DNA of 64,000 nucleotides from Rhizobium sp. R634. GTDB lineage: Bacteria > Pseudomonadota > Alphaproteobacteria > Rhizobiales > Rhizobiaceae. Location: contig NZ_LOKW01000025.1 in NCBI RefSeq assembly GCF_002211305.1, positions 372,001 to 436,000 on the forward strand. Direction: 5' to 3'. The translations under genes and the position numbers were made by a program. Below, in pieces: positions 26,302 through 35,084 of this stretch; within the stretch, counting starts at the first letter, position 1, and each line of letters starts with the position of its first letter. The notes beneath the pieces were generated by a model. It made no database searches and was not told where the DNA came from. It saw only the letters and a program-made list of their open reading frames with translations.

Positions 26302-26315
26302 ACGCGCCATCTTCG

Positions 26316-27089
26316 TCAAGCCGTGCGTTTAGGGGCCGCTGAAAGCCATCGGGCCTGCTGGCCGCTCAATAGGACGCGATAGCGCTCCTGGCTTGCGGTC
26401 AGGTGGGCGCGCATGGCGGCGCGGGCGGCTTCCGGGTCGCCGGCCGAAATCGCCTTCAGAATTGCCAGATGCTCGCGCTGCAGGCCTTCCTGATAGTCAC
26501 GCGACAGCGTGCTGTCCGTACCCCAGGGCGAGGCGACGTCGCAGGGGATGGCCCGCATGCCAAGCGCGTCGAGAACTTCCACATAATATGAATTGTTGGT
26601 GGCCGCGGCGATTTGCCGGTGGAAGGCGAAGTCGCTCTTGCCCGTCGCTTCGCCGCGCTCGAGCAGCCGGTCGAATTCGAAGAACGCTTCCTGGATCTGC
26701 GCCTCCTGGGCGGCATTGCGGCGCTGCGCGGCAAGGCCGGCGCTTTCGATCTCCAGCCCCATGCGCACCTCGATGACGTTGAGCGCATGGGAAATCTTGT
26801 TGCCGACATCCAAGCTGATCGAACCGAAGGCGATCGTCGGATGGTTCTTGACGAAAACGCCTGCCCCCTGCCGCGCCTCGACGAGGCCGTCGGCGGCAAG
26901 GGTTGCGATCGCCTCGCGGACGACGGTGCGGCTGACGCCGAAAAGTTCGCCCATCCGCGTCTCCGTCGGCAGTTTTTCGCCGGGCGTGTATTCGCCCGAC
27001 AAGACTTGGCCGCGGATGGCCGAAACCACGCTTTCGCAAAGTTTCGGCTTTCGCTCGATCTTCAGATCAACGGCTGTATCGGCAGCCAT
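26316..27089 (-). CDS. GntR family regulator, FadR/FCD subfamily
   Basis: A 257-residue regulator. A winged helix (about residues 18-85, with GEKLPTETRMGELFGVSRTVVREAIATLAADGLVE) is followed by an all-helical FCD effector domain (about 95-240) with the metal-ligand pattern of D/H residues (FHRQIAAATNN, EHLAILKAI, HLTAS). FCD proteins sense organic or sugar acids. It is the last gene of the TRAP operon (9 bp after dctM, AGGAGG ribosome site), so it probably controls that transporter in response to its substrate. Confidence 0.92.
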   Translation of the reverse strand: MAADTAVDLKIERKPKLCESVVSAIRGQVLSGEYTPGEKLPTETRMGELFGVSRTVVREAIATLAADGLVEARQGAGVFVKNHPTIAFGSISLDVGNKISHALNVIEVRMGLEIESAGLAAQRRNAAQEAQIQEAFFEFDRLLERGEATGKSDFAFHRQIAAATNNSYYVEVLDALGMRAIPCDVASPWGTDSTLSRDYQEGLQREHLAILKAISAGDPEAARAAMRAHLTASQERYRVLLSGQQARWLSAAPKRTA

Positions 27090-27098
27090 GTCGGCCTC

Positions 27099-28379
27099 CT
27101 ATTTGAACACGGCCGGCAGCCACAGCGAAATCGCCGGGATGTAGGTGACCAGCCCGAGCACCACGAGGCCTGCCCCATAGAACGGCCAGATCGACCGCAT
27201 CGCCTCCCAGACGGAAATCTTGCCGACCGCGCAAGCCACGAATTGCACCGCGCCGACCGGAGGCGTGTTCAGCCCGATGCCGAAATTCAGGATCATGATC
27301 ACGCCGAAATGCACCGGATCGACACCGTAGGCCTGCGCCACCGGCAGGAAGATCGGCGTGCAGATGATGATGGTCGGGCCCATGTCCATGAAAGTGCCGA
27401 GCACCAGCATGAGGACGTTGAGCAGGAGCAGCACCGTCAGCGGGTCGTCAGCGACCGACTTCATCCAGAGAACCAGCGAGGCCGGCACCTTGAGGAAGGC
27501 CATCAGCCAGGAGAATGCGGCCGCGGTGCCGATGATCAGAAGCACCATTGCCGTCGTACGCACGGCGCCGTGCGTGGCGTGGACGAAGTCTTTCCAGCTC
27601 ATTTGCCGGTAGACGAAGATGGTCACCAGCAGCGCGTAGATGACGGCGATGCAGGAGCTTTCCGTCGCCGTGAAGATGCCGGATCTCACGCCGCCGAAGA
27701 TGATGGCGATCAGCAGGAGCCCGGGCACTGCGACAGCAAGCAAATGCGCCACCATGGCGAGGCCGGGAAAGGGCTCGGTAGGATAACCGCGTGAGCGCGC
27801 GACGATGTAGGCAGTCACCATGAGCGCCGCAGCAAGCAACAGGCCGGGCAATACGCCGGCGGTGAAGAGGTCGGCGATCGAGATCTTGCCGCCGGCCGAG
27901 ATCGAATAGATGATCATATTGTGGGAGGGCGGCAGGAGCAGTGCGATCAAAGCCGCCATCGAGGTGACGTTGACCGCATAGTCGGCGCCATAGCCGCGCT
28001 GCTTCATCTGCGGGATCATCAGGCCGCCGACGGCTGCGGCCTCTGCCACCGCCGAACCGGAAATGCCACCGAACAGTGTTGCCGTGACGATGTTGACCTG
28101 TCCAAGCCCGCCGCGCACATGGCCGACAAGGGAGGCGGCAAAGGCGACGATGCGGCTCGCAATGCCGCCGCGCACCATGAGGTCGCCGGCATAGATGAAG
28201 AAGGGGATGGCAAGCAGAGAGAAGACGCTCATGCCGGAATTCAGCCGCTGAAAGATGACCAGGGGCGGCAGGCCCATGTAAAGCACCGTGGCGAAGCTGG
28301 CGACGCCAAGGCAGAAGGCGATCGGCGTGCCGATCAGCATCAGGGCGGTGAAAACACCAAACAGGATCCAGAGTTCCAT
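27099..28379 (-). CDS. TRAP transporter large permease, DctM subunit
   Basis: A 426-residue inner-membrane protein with about 12 membrane segments and DctM landmarks: an IGTPIAFCLG start, GGISGSAVAEAAAVG, LLPPSHNMIIYS and GLNTPPVG near the C-terminus. It forms the ion-coupled translocation channel of the TRAP system with the DctQ protein. It starts 4 bp after dctQ and is followed by the GntR gene. Substrate class: a carboxylate, more precisely a C4-dicarboxylate or a hexuronate-like sugar acid. Confidence 0.94.
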   Translation of the reverse strand: MELWILFGVFTALMLIGTPIAFCLGVASFATVLYMGLPPLVIFQRLNSGMSVFSLLAIPFFIYAGDLMVRGGIASRIVAFAASLVGHVRGGLGQVNIVTATLFGGISGSAVAEAAAVGGLMIPQMKQRGYGADYAVNVTSMAALIALLLPPSHNMIIYSISAGGKISIADLFTAGVLPGLLLAAALMVTAYIVARSRGYPTEPFPGLAMVAHLLAVAVPGLLLIAIIFGGVRSGIFTATESSCIAVIYALLVTIFVYRQMSWKDFVHATHGAVRTTAMVLLIIGTAAAFSWLMAFLKVPASLVLWMKSVADDPLTVLLLLNVLMLVLGTFMDMGPTIIICTPIFLPVAQAYGVDPVHFGVIMILNFGIGLNTPPVGAVQFVACAVGKISVWEAMRSIWPFYGAGLVVLGLVTYIPAISLWLPAVFK

Positions 28380-28383
28380 CGCG

Positions 28384-28962
28384 TTACACCTTCAATTTGG
28401 CGTTCGGGTCGGCATTGATGTTTTCGATCTCGACGGCGATTTCCGCCGGCAGAACCTCATCCAGCACCTCGTCGATCGGTTCGCCGGCGAGGCGAAGCAC
28501 GATGCGCTCCAGCGAGAAGATCACGGCAAGCACGCCGCCAGCGGCGAGCGGCAGATAATCGAACGCGCCCGAGATGCCCAGCGACGGCAGGGTAGTGTTC
28601 CAGGTCAAGCTCATGAGCGCGCCGCCATACCAGATCATGCCTGCGCCGAAGGCGAGGATGACGACGTCAGAGATCATGCGCAGCACGCGTTTTCCGGATT
28701 TCGGCAGCACATAAAGCAGCACGTCAAAACCAAGATGATTGTTCTCGCGGATGCCGACGGCGGCGCCCAGGAAGATGAACCAGCTCATCAGCATGACCGA
28801 GCCCGGCTCCGTCCAGCTCGGCGAGTCGTTCAGCACGTAGCGGCAAAATACCTGCCAGGCGACAAAGACCGTCATCAGCACCAGGCCGATGCCGGCGAGC
28901 CATAGGGCGGCGTTGCTCAGCCGCGTCATGAAATTGGCGGCAGGTGTCAGGGTGTTCGACAT
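28384..28962 (-). CDS. TRAP transporter small permease, DctQ subunit
   Basis: A 192-residue inner-membrane protein with four membrane segments and the family patterns VFCRYVLNDSPSWTEPGSVMLMSWFIFLG-like region and LGAAVGIRENNHLG. It binds DctM and connects it with the binding protein. The ATG at 28962 has GAGG about 6 nt upstream. It has a somewhat long acidic C-terminal tail (about residues 150-192). Confidence 0.93.
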   Translation of the reverse strand: MSNTLTPAANFMTRLSNAALWLAGIGLVLMTVFVAWQVFCRYVLNDSPSWTEPGSVMLMSWFIFLGAAVGIRENNHLGFDVLLYVLPKSGKRVLRMISDVVILAFGAGMIWYGGALMSLTWNTTLPSLGISGAFDYLPLAAGGVLAVIFSLERIVLRLAGEPIDEVLDEVLPAEIAVEIENINADPNAKLKV

Positions 28963-29039
28963 AAGGACCTCGTCGAAATGGGCGCTTGCTGTCCCTTATC
29001 GGGCGGATCGGGAAGATGGGCAGGAGACGGCGGAGGGAC

Positions 29040-29063
29040 CGGGGTGGAAATGCCTCCACCCCG
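29040..29063 (-). promoter_or_regulatory. Intercistronic hairpin between dctP and dctQ
   Basis: A perfect 9-bp stem, CGGGGTGGA with TCCACCCCG, 6-nt loop, without a T-run, just after the binding-protein gene. It probably stabilises the dctP message relative to the membrane genes. Confidence 0.6.
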
Positions 29064-29103
29064 ACGCCGACGCCATCCTCCATCAGAAGAAGGCAGGCTG
29101 CGA

Positions 29104-30081
29104 TTACTGCACAGCCTTCACATCTTCGACCATCTTCTTCAGCACGTCGTCCTTGACGTGCTTTTCGTAAACCGGAGCCATGGCGTCGATGAAGCCCTGC
29201 TTCTCCGGCGTGGTGATCTGCGCGCCGAGCTTTTCGACATTGCCGCGCGATTCGGCGACCTTGGCCGACCAGAGTTCGCGCTGCTTGCCGACGCTGTCCT
29301 TGGCTGCCTGCTTGAAGATCTCCTGATCCTCCGGCGTCAGCTTGTCGAACGCGGCCTTGTTCATCACGAACACTTCCGGCAGGATCGTATGCTCGTCGAG
29401 CGAGTAGTTTTTCGCCACTTCGGCGTGCTTGGCCGTGTCGTAGCTCGGGAAATTGTTCTCGGCGCCGTCGATGACGCCGGTTTCGATCCCCGAATAGACT
29501 TCGCCATAGGGCATCGGCGTGGCATTGGCGCCGAGAGCCGCCACCATATCGACGAAGATGTCGGACTGGATGACGCGGAACTTCAGGCCTTTCATGTCGG
29601 CCACCGAGTTGATCGGCTTCGTCTTGTTGTAGAAGGAGCGCGCGCCGGCATCGTAGAAGGCCAGCACGACGAGGCCGGCCGGTTCGAACGCCTTCTTGAT
29701 CTGATCGCCGACGGCTCCGTCCATGACCTTGTGCATGTGCTCTTCCGAACGGAAGATGTAAGGCAGGGCCGGAACGATCGATTCCTTCACGGTGCCGTTG
29801 AAGGGCGCCATCGACACGCGGTTCAGCTCGATCACGCCGGAGCGCACCTGCTCGATCGTGTCCTTCTCCTCGCCGAGCTGGGCGGAATGATACACCTCGA
29901 CCGAATAGCGGCCCTTGGTGCGCTCCTTGATCAGCTCGCCGAAATATTTGACGCCCTCGACCGTGGGATAACCGTCAGGATGGGTATCGGATGATTTCAG
30001 CACGGTTTGTGCGCTGGCAGCGCTGCTCATGAACGCTGCGGCAACCATCAGGCCTGCCGCCAATTTAACGAAATTCTTCAT
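29104..30081 (-). CDS. TRAP transporter substrate-binding protein, DctP family
   Basis: A 325-residue periplasmic protein. The signal peptide covers about residues 1-24 (ending ASAQ). The mature DctP fold has KGLKFRVIQSDIF, where the conserved Arg binds the substrate carboxylate, and then GEVYSGIETGVIDGAENNFPSY, the typical TRAP signature. The start at 30081 has GGGAGGA about 5 nt upstream; an in-frame start at 30111 is rejected. It is the first gene of dctP-dctQ-dctM-gntR. The FCD-GntR partner hints at a sugar acid or a dicarboxylate. Confidence 0.94.
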   Translation of the reverse strand: MKNFVKLAAGLMVAAAFMSSAASAQTVLKSSDTHPDGYPTVEGVKYFGELIKERTKGRYSVEVYHSAQLGEEKDTIEQVRSGVIELNRVSMAPFNGTVKESIVPALPYIFRSEEHMHKVMDGAVGDQIKKAFEPAGLVVLAFYDAGARSFYNKTKPINSVADMKGLKFRVIQSDIFVDMVAALGANATPMPYGEVYSGIETGVIDGAENNFPSYDTAKHAEVAKNYSLDEHTILPEVFVMNKAAFDKLTPEDQEIFKQAAKDSVGKQRELWSAKVAESRGNVEKLGAQITTPEKQGFIDAMAPVYEKHVKDDVLKKMVEDVKAVQ

Positions 30082-30541
30082 GCTATCCTCCCGTATTGCA
30101 TGACAATTCACTTTTCACAGTCGGTACGCCAGCTTTGCGAATCCAGGGAAAGAGCCCTGCACGCGTCGCCTTCTTCCGGCGATATTCCACAATCAGGCAC
30201 TGGCGTCGGTACGATTGAGAAGTTGTGTGGGAAGAGGCCAAACGGCCATGCCAAATGCAGCTCGACGTGGCCATCGGAGGCCGACGGCACGGCTGCTTAC
30301 ATCTGCATGCACGCACTTGCGCTCTTCTCGTGGAACAAAGGTCTCGATCGACCCCTTATCCTGCCGCTCCTCCAACCGGCGCATTATGGCTAAAACCAGC
30401 AAGGGATAATGTCAACATACAAAAATTGCAAAGTTGTATGATGAATTTTCGGGGCTGCTTCGGCATCATCCTCGACGGCGGGAGCGCGCGCAGGGATCGA
30501 AGGCGCGACGGCCGCCTTCGGCTTGCTCATGGATGAGAAAT
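30082..30541. other. Gene-poor region upstream of dctP and downstream of tusA
   Basis: About 460 bp without a convincing gene. On the minus strand it contains a TTGACA hexamer (30415-30410) beside a spaced inverted repeat, which may be the TRAP operon promoter and would give a leader of about 300 nt. A 63-codon minus-strand frame (30384 to 30193) lies in this leader; it has no ribosome site and resembles no family known to me. Confidence 0.45.
30416..30440 (-). promoter_or_regulatory. Candidate operator of the TRAP operon
   Basis: An inverted repeat, CATACAA-N11-TTGTATG, abutting a perfect TTGACA -35-like hexamer on the minus strand (30415-30410). TTGTAT/ATACAA half-sites are common for FCD-GntR regulators, so the GntR protein at the operon end is the likely ligand. 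This is inferred from sequence only. Confidence 0.4.
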
Positions 30542-30766
30542 TTAGCGCTTGCGGATCAGGAAGCGGTGGCCGTTGTCGGTCTTTTCCGTCTCGACCAGTT
30601 CGTGGCCGTCCTCATTGCAGAAATGCGGCATGTCGATCACCGCCAGAGGGTCGCTGGTATCGACGAGGATGAGCGCGCCGCTTGCCATGGCGGCAAGCTT
30701 CCTGCGCGTCTTCATCACGGGGAGTGGGCATTTCAGGCCGCGAAGATCGTAGAGAACGGGGTTCAA
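30542..30766 (-). CDS. TusA/SirA family sulfur-carrier protein
   Basis: A 74-residue protein of the TusA fold with the catalytic cysteine in the CPxP motif at residue 13 (LKCPLPVMKTRR). Family members carry persulfide sulfur for tRNA thiolation or other sulfur transfers. The only start that keeps the CPxP motif is TTG at 30766, five bases after the L,D-transpeptidase stop, so it is probably translationally coupled. It is alone, without tusBCDE, so the sulfur-relay role is not certain. Confidence 0.85.
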   Translation of the reverse strand: MNPVLYDLRGLKCPLPVMKTRRKLAAMASGALILVDTSDPLAVIDMPHFCNEDGHELVETEKTDNGHRFLIRKR

Positions 30767-30771
30767 GCCGT

Positions 30772-31998
30772 TCAGTTCCGCGCCCAGAATTTCCAGAAGG
30801 GCTTCTTCGTCGCGGCGTCCGCCGTTTCCTGCGGTTCAGGCGCGGTATAGGCCAGCGGGTTCTGCGTCGGCACCGGCACGACCGCGGGTGTTGCGGCGGC
30901 AACGGCCGTTGCCTGCGGCTGGGCGGGTGCCGCGGGCGTGGCGCCCGCCGCGGAGTTGGCGGTGAGGCTTTGCGCGGTGCGCTTGGCCATCATATCTTCG
31001 AGTTCGGCGACCTTGACCATGCGGCCGGCTTCGAGCGACGTGCCGGTCGGCGCGAAGGCGAGTTCGCGGCCCTTGCGCAGCTTGGCGACCACGGCCTTGC
31101 GCTCTGCTTCGGACGGATCGTACCAGGCCATGCCGTCATATTTGCTCATGGCCTTGGCATAGTCGGCGTCATAGGTCTTGCCGTAGGAGGCAAGGGCCGC
31201 CGTCAGCGCCGCCGGTGTCGACATCACAGGGCATTTGCCGCCGGCATTGAAGGCGCCGCCATCGGTTGCCTGCTGGTTGAAGACATATTTCTTCTCGCAG
31301 ACGTTCACCTCAGGCGGGCGCTTCGTCACTTCGAAATTGTCGTAGCCGACCTTCAGCATCTTCCAGAAGTCGTAGTTCGGGTCGAGGCGGTGCTTCACCA
31401 TGTTTTCCGCCGTCATGCGGAAGGGGAAGGCCTGCAGCTGCACGCTCGTTTGGCCGCCCTTGAAGGCATCGCGGGCGAAGGCGTAGATCTCGAGCACCTG
31501 CTGGTCGGTCATCGAATAGCAGCCCGAGGACGAGCAGGCGCCGTGGATCATCAGATCGGACCCGGTGCGGCCGTTCACCGCGTCGTAGCGGTTCGGGAAG
31601 CCGGTGTTGATCGCCAGATAATATTTCGAATTGGGGTTCAGGTTGGCGCGCGTCAGGTCGTAGAAGCCTTCCGGCGCCTGCCGGTCGCCGGTCTTGACCT
31701 TCGGACCGAGACGGCCGGACCAGGCGCAGATCTTGTAATCGGCGATCTTGTCGAAACGGCTGTCGGTCTTCGCCTTCCAGATTTCGAGCGCGCCTTCTTC
31801 CTTGAAGATGCGGATCATGATCGGCGAATTGCGATCCATGCCCTTGGCGGACATCTGGGCGAGGACATGGGAAGGAAGCGGCTGCTCGACCTTGTTCTTG
31901 ACCTTGGAAAGATCGACCTGCGCCGTTTCCAACGTATCGTTGCAGCCGGCCAGAGCCAGCGCCATGAGGGAAACATAGGCAAAATGACGTATGCGCAT
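30772..31998 (-). CDS. YkuD family L,D-transpeptidase (YafK-like lipoprotein)
   Basis: A 408-residue exported protein. The lipoprotein signal ends at the lipobox LALAGC (Cys19). The YkuD catalytic domain (about 55-200) has the HGxxxSxGCY motif with H152 and C160. It is followed by a helical region and a Pro/Ala-rich C-terminus (about 330-400). YafK-type enzymes act on murein crosslinks or on attachment of proteins to peptidoglycan; the precise reaction is not predictable. The start ATG at 31998 is well placed before the signal. tusA follows in the same operon. Confidence 0.9.
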   Translation of the reverse strand: MRIRHFAYVSLMALALAGCNDTLETAQVDLSKVKNKVEQPLPSHVLAQMSAKGMDRNSPIMIRIFKEEGALEIWKAKTDSRFDKIADYKICAWSGRLGPKVKTGDRQAPEGFYDLTRANLNPNSKYYLAINTGFPNRYDAVNGRTGSDLMIHGACSSSGCYSMTDQQVLEIYAFARDAFKGGQTSVQLQAFPFRMTAENMVKHRLDPNYDFWKMLKVGYDNFEVTKRPPEVNVCEKKYVFNQQATDGGAFNAGGKCPVMSTPAALTAALASYGKTYDADYAKAMSKYDGMAWYDPSEAERKAVVAKLRKGRELAFAPTGTSLEAGRMVKVAELEDMMAKRTAQSLTANSAAGATPAAPAQPQATAVAAATPAVVPVPTQNPLAYTAPEPQETADAATKKPFWKFWARN

Positions 31999-32146
31999 TC
32001 AAACTAGCCCATAAAGATGATGCGACCCGGTCCGCCTATGGAGTCCGGGCACGAAGCGGAATCATAAGTGGCTTATACTTCACAAAGTCTTAACAGCCTA
32101 TGACGTGCCCGGAACACCCCCGCAAGCGCAAATGTCACAGATAACA

Positions 32147-32175
32147 TTATTGTGGCCAAGGTTTGGCCGCAATCG
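32147..32175 (-). terminator. Possible accA terminator hairpin
   Basis: TTGCGGCCAA and TTGGCCACAA (minus strand) form a stem with one mismatch, about 20 bp past the accA stop. The following T content is poor, so termination is only possible. Confidence 0.4.
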
Positions 32176-32194
32176 ACGGGGCGCCAAGTCTTGC

Positions 32195-33148
32195 TTAGAG
32201 ATTACGGCCCATATTCAGGAATTTCTGCCGCCGCTCGTTGCGCAATTGCTCGCCGGAACGTGAGGCCATTTCGCCGAGCGCATTGGCGATGACATCGCCG
32301 GTTGCGGCTATCACGCTGTCGGGGTCGCGATGGGCGCCGCCGAGCGGTTCGGAAATGATGCCGTCGATGACGCCGAGCGATTTCAGGTCTTCGGCGGTGA
32401 TCTTCATGTTGGTCGCCGCTTCCCGGGCGCGGGTGGAATCGCGCCAGAGGATAGAGGCTGCGCCTTCCGGCGAGATGACGCTGTAGATCGAATGCTCGAG
32501 CATGTAGACGCGGTTGCCGGTGGCAATCGCTATCGCGCCGCCCGAGCCGCCTTCGCCGATGACGACGGAAACGAGGGGAACCTTGACGCCGAGACACATT
32601 TCCGTCGAGCGGGCGATGGCTTCCGCCTGGCCGCGTTCTTCGGCGCCGACGCCGGGATAGGCGCCCGCCGTGTCCACCAGCGAAATGACCGGCAGGCCGA
32701 AACGGTCGGCCATTTCGAGTATGCGGATCGCCTTGCGGTAGCCTTCCGGGCGGGGGCTGCCGAAATTGTGCTTCAGGCGCGTCTTGGTGTCGTTGCCCTT
32801 TTCCTGGCCGATGACCGCGACGGGCTGGCCGCGGAAGCGGGCAAGGCCTGCCTGGATCGCGGCATCCTCGGAAAACTTGCGGTCGCCGGCGAGCGGCGTG
32901 AATTCCTGGAACAGCGTCTTGGCGTAGTCGACGAAATGCGGGCGCTGCGGATGGCGGGCGACCTGCGTCTTCTGCCAGGGATTGAGCTTGGAATAGATTT
33001 CGACGATCGCCTCGCGGACGCGAACCTCCAGCCTGCCGATCTCATCGGTGGTGTCGATGCTCTCGTCTTCCGTTGCGAGCTTCTTCAGCTCGATGATCTT
33101 GCCTTCGAGGTCGGAGATCGGCTTTTCGAAGTCGAGATAATTGTGCAT
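32195..33148 (-). CDS. accA: Acetyl-CoA carboxylase carboxyltransferase subunit alpha
   Basis: A 317-residue subunit of the carboxyltransferase that moves the carboxyl group from biotin to acetyl-CoA, making malonyl-CoA for fatty-acid synthesis. Landmarks are [11 protein letters not shown] at the start, a helical N-terminus, the [23 protein letters not shown]-type region (about residues 120-145), DTAGAYPG and GEGGSGGA (oxyanion-forming glycines). The length is typical. It lies 62 bp downstream of xerD on the same strand. accD is not in the window. Confidence 0.96.
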   Translation of the reverse strand: MHNYLDFEKPISDLEGKIIELKKLATEDESIDTTDEIGRLEVRVREAIVEIYSKLNPWQKTQVARHPQRPHFVDYAKTLFQEFTPLAGDRKFSEDAAIQAGLARFRGQPVAVIGQEKGNDTKTRLKHNFGSPRPEGYRKAIRILEMADRFGLPVISLVDTAGAYPGVGAEERGQAEAIARSTEMCLGVKVPLVSVVIGEGGSGGAIAIATGNRVYMLEHSIYSVISPEGAASILWRDSTRAREAATNMKITAEDLKSLGVIDGIISEPLGGAHRDPDSVIAATGDVIANALGEMASRSGEQLRNERRQKFLNMGRNL

Positions 33149-33210
33149 GAGGTGCGTTTCCGTTCCTTGTGCCCGGGGCGTTTTCCTGGCTCCGCCCCTT
33201 GTCGCCGGTC

Positions 33211-34164
33211 CTATTCGTGCTTTTTCGCCTGTTTGGCAAGGGGGTGATGCGTCTGGACGAGCTGCTGCAGCCTCTCTTCGAGCACATGCGTGTAGATCTG
33301 TGTGGTCGAAATGTCCGAATGGCCGAGGAGTTCCTGCACGACGCGCAGATCGGCGCCATTGGCAAGCAGATGGCTTGCAAAGGCATGGCGCATGACGTGC
33401 GGCGAGATCATCGAGGGCGTCAGACCGGCGCGGATCGCAAGGTTCTTGAGGTCGCGGGCGAAAACCTGGCGCGGCAGATAGCCTTCCTTGGAGGCGGCGG
33501 GAAACAGCCAGGGGCTTTCCTGCGGATCCCTGGCCGCGGCGTTTTCCGCCGCCATCAGGCGCCCGTAGGATTTCAAGGCCGATATCGCCGATTGCGACAG
33601 CGGCACCAGCCGCTCCTTGTTGCCCTTGCCGCGGATCATCAGGAAGCGGCCTTCCTGGTCGAGCACGCGGGCCGGCAGCGAAACCAGCTCGCTGACGCGC
33701 ATCCCGGTCGCATACAGCAGCTCCAGCAGCGCCAGCATGCGCAGGCGCTGCAATTGGCCGGGAGCCGGATCGTCGGCCTCGGCCTGCGCTTGCGACAGCA
33801 GCCGGCCGACCTCCTCGACGCCCATCGTCTTCGGCAGGGGGCGGCCTTTCTTCGGCGCGTCGAGAATGCCTGTGGGATCGTCGGTGCGAATGCCTTCGGC
33901 ATAAAGGAACTTGTAGAATTGCCGCATCGCCGCAAGCCGGCGGGCCTGCGAGGAGGGTTTGAAACCCTGGCCGGCGAGCGAGGAGAGATAGGCGGCAAGA
34001 TCGGCAGAGACGGCTTCGGTCAGGCGCACGTTTCTGCCGTTCAGGAACGAACGGACATCGTCGAGGTCGCGCTCGTAGGATTGCAGCGTGTTGGCGGCTG
34101 CGCCGCGCTCGGCGCTCATCATCTCCAGAAAGGATTCCACGTGGACGCGGCTGAGATCCCTCAT
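33211..34164 (-). CDS. xerD: Tyrosine recombinase XerD
   Basis: A 317-residue site-specific recombinase that resolves chromosome dimers at dif with XerC. The N-terminal SAM-like core-binding domain covers about residues 5-95. The catalytic domain has R156 (TGMRVSEL), K180, H256 and R259 (HVMRHAF), H282 (LLGHSD) and nucleophile Y291 (QIYTHV). All are present, so it is active. The chromosomal housekeeping position beside accA and aroK argues against a mobile-element integrase. It starts 4 bp after a small membrane-protein gene. Confidence 0.94.
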   Translation of the reverse strand: MRDLSRVHVESFLEMMSAERGAAANTLQSYERDLDDVRSFLNGRNVRLTEAVSADLAAYLSSLAGQGFKPSSQARRLAAMRQFYKFLYAEGIRTDDPTGILDAPKKGRPLPKTMGVEEVGRLLSQAQAEADDPAPGQLQRLRMLALLELLYATGMRVSELVSLPARVLDQEGRFLMIRGKGNKERLVPLSQSAISALKSYGRLMAAENAAARDPQESPWLFPAASKEGYLPRQVFARDLKNLAIRAGLTPSMISPHVMRHAFASHLLANGADLRVVQELLGHSDISTTQIYTHVLEERLQQLVQTHHPLAKQAKKHE

Positions 34165-34168
34165 GGCG

Positions 34169-34345
34169 TCATTTCCTGCTAGGATCGATCGTGCCCGTCG
34201 GAGGCGGGTTGACCCGCTCGGACGGAATGCGGATCGTTACGTCGCGCGGCTCGGGCTCGACGAAGGTCACAAGCGCCCACATCGCTCCGTAGACCGTCCC
34301 GGCGATGATCGCGCAGAAGAACAGGAAACGGAACAGGGTCGGCAT
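34169..34345 (-). CDS. Small membrane protein upstream of xerD, 58 residues
   Basis: A 58-residue frame, [20 protein letters not shown] at the start, with one strong membrane helix (about residues 4-26). A Pro-rich polar tail ([20 protein letters not shown]) is probably periplasmic. The ribosome site AAGGAG is about 8 nt before ATG at 34345, and the stop is 4 bp before the xerD start, so it is translated with xerD. Function unknown. The good start signal, membrane helix and coupling make it a real gene, probably the promoter-proximal gene of the xerD-accA transcript. Confidence 0.78.
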   Translation of the reverse strand: MPTLFRFLFFCAIIAGTVYGAMWALVTFVEPEPRDVTIRIPSERVNPPPTGTIDPSRK

Positions 34346-34493
34346 CCGGCAACTCCTTCATGCTGTGCTTCTGTTATAAGAAGCGTGTTCGCAAGTGCAA
34401 GAAGCGCCATTCAAGCCATGATTCCCTTGTCCGCGACTTGACGCTCCACCTGCATTTGTCGATACGGTTTGCAAACAAAGTGTGAATGGACCG

Positions 34494-35084
34494 ATGAGTG
34501 AACCACTGCTGACCGTTGCTGACAGCCTGAAAGACAGAGCTCGCGCCGCGCTCGGTTCACGCAATCTGATCCTCGTCGGCCTGATGGGTGCGGGAAAATC
34601 CGCAGTCGGGCGCATCGTCGCCAGCCAGCTCGGCATCCCCTTCATCGACAGCGACCACGAAATCGAGCGAGTGTCGCGCATGACGATCACCGAGCTTTTC
34701 GCAGCCTATGGCGAGGAAGAGTTCCGGGCGCTGGAAACGCGGGTGATGAAGCGGCTCTTGAAAGGCGGACCGCGGGTCGTCTCCACCGGCGGCGGCGCCT
34801 TCATCAACGAGCGGACGCGCAGGCATATCAAGAAGGGCGGCGTCTCCGTCTGGCTGAAAGCGGATCTCGACGTGCTCTGGGAACGGGTCAACAAGCGCGA
34901 CACGCGGCCGCTGCTCAAGACCGAAAATCCGAAACAGACGCTCGAAAACCTGATGAACGCGCGTTATCCGATCTATGCGCAGGCTGACCTCACCGTGCTC
35001 TCGCGCGACGTGCGCAAGGAAATCATGGCCGACGAGGTGCTGAATGCCGTGATCGAAGCCCATAAGGAAAGAGCAGCCTCATGA
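34494..35084 (+). CDS. aroK: Shikimate kinase
   Basis: A 196-residue kinase that phosphorylates shikimate in aromatic amino-acid synthesis. P-loop GLMGAGKS (about residues 28-35), D-substrate segment DSDHEIE, the shikimate-binding STGGGAF and a LID with RDTRPLL are all visible. An N-terminal extension of about 20 residues is common in rhizobia. ATG 34494 is chosen; GTG at 34482 is an in-frame alternative. The stop overlaps the aroB start (ATGA), so the two are translationally coupled. Confidence 0.95.
   Translation: MSEPLLTVADSLKDRARAALGSRNLILVGLMGAGKSAVGRIVASQLGIPFIDSDHEIERVSRMTITELFAAYGEEEFRALETRVMKRLLKGGPRVVSTGGGAFINERTRRHIKKGGVSVWLKADLDVLWERVNKRDTRPLLKTENPKQTLENLMNARYPIYAQADLTVLSRDVRKEIMADEVLNAVIEAHKERAAS

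Noticed and set aside
30193-30384. 63-codon minus-strand frame in the dctP leader
   Set aside because: No ribosome site and no recognisable features. The frame is open probably by chance.
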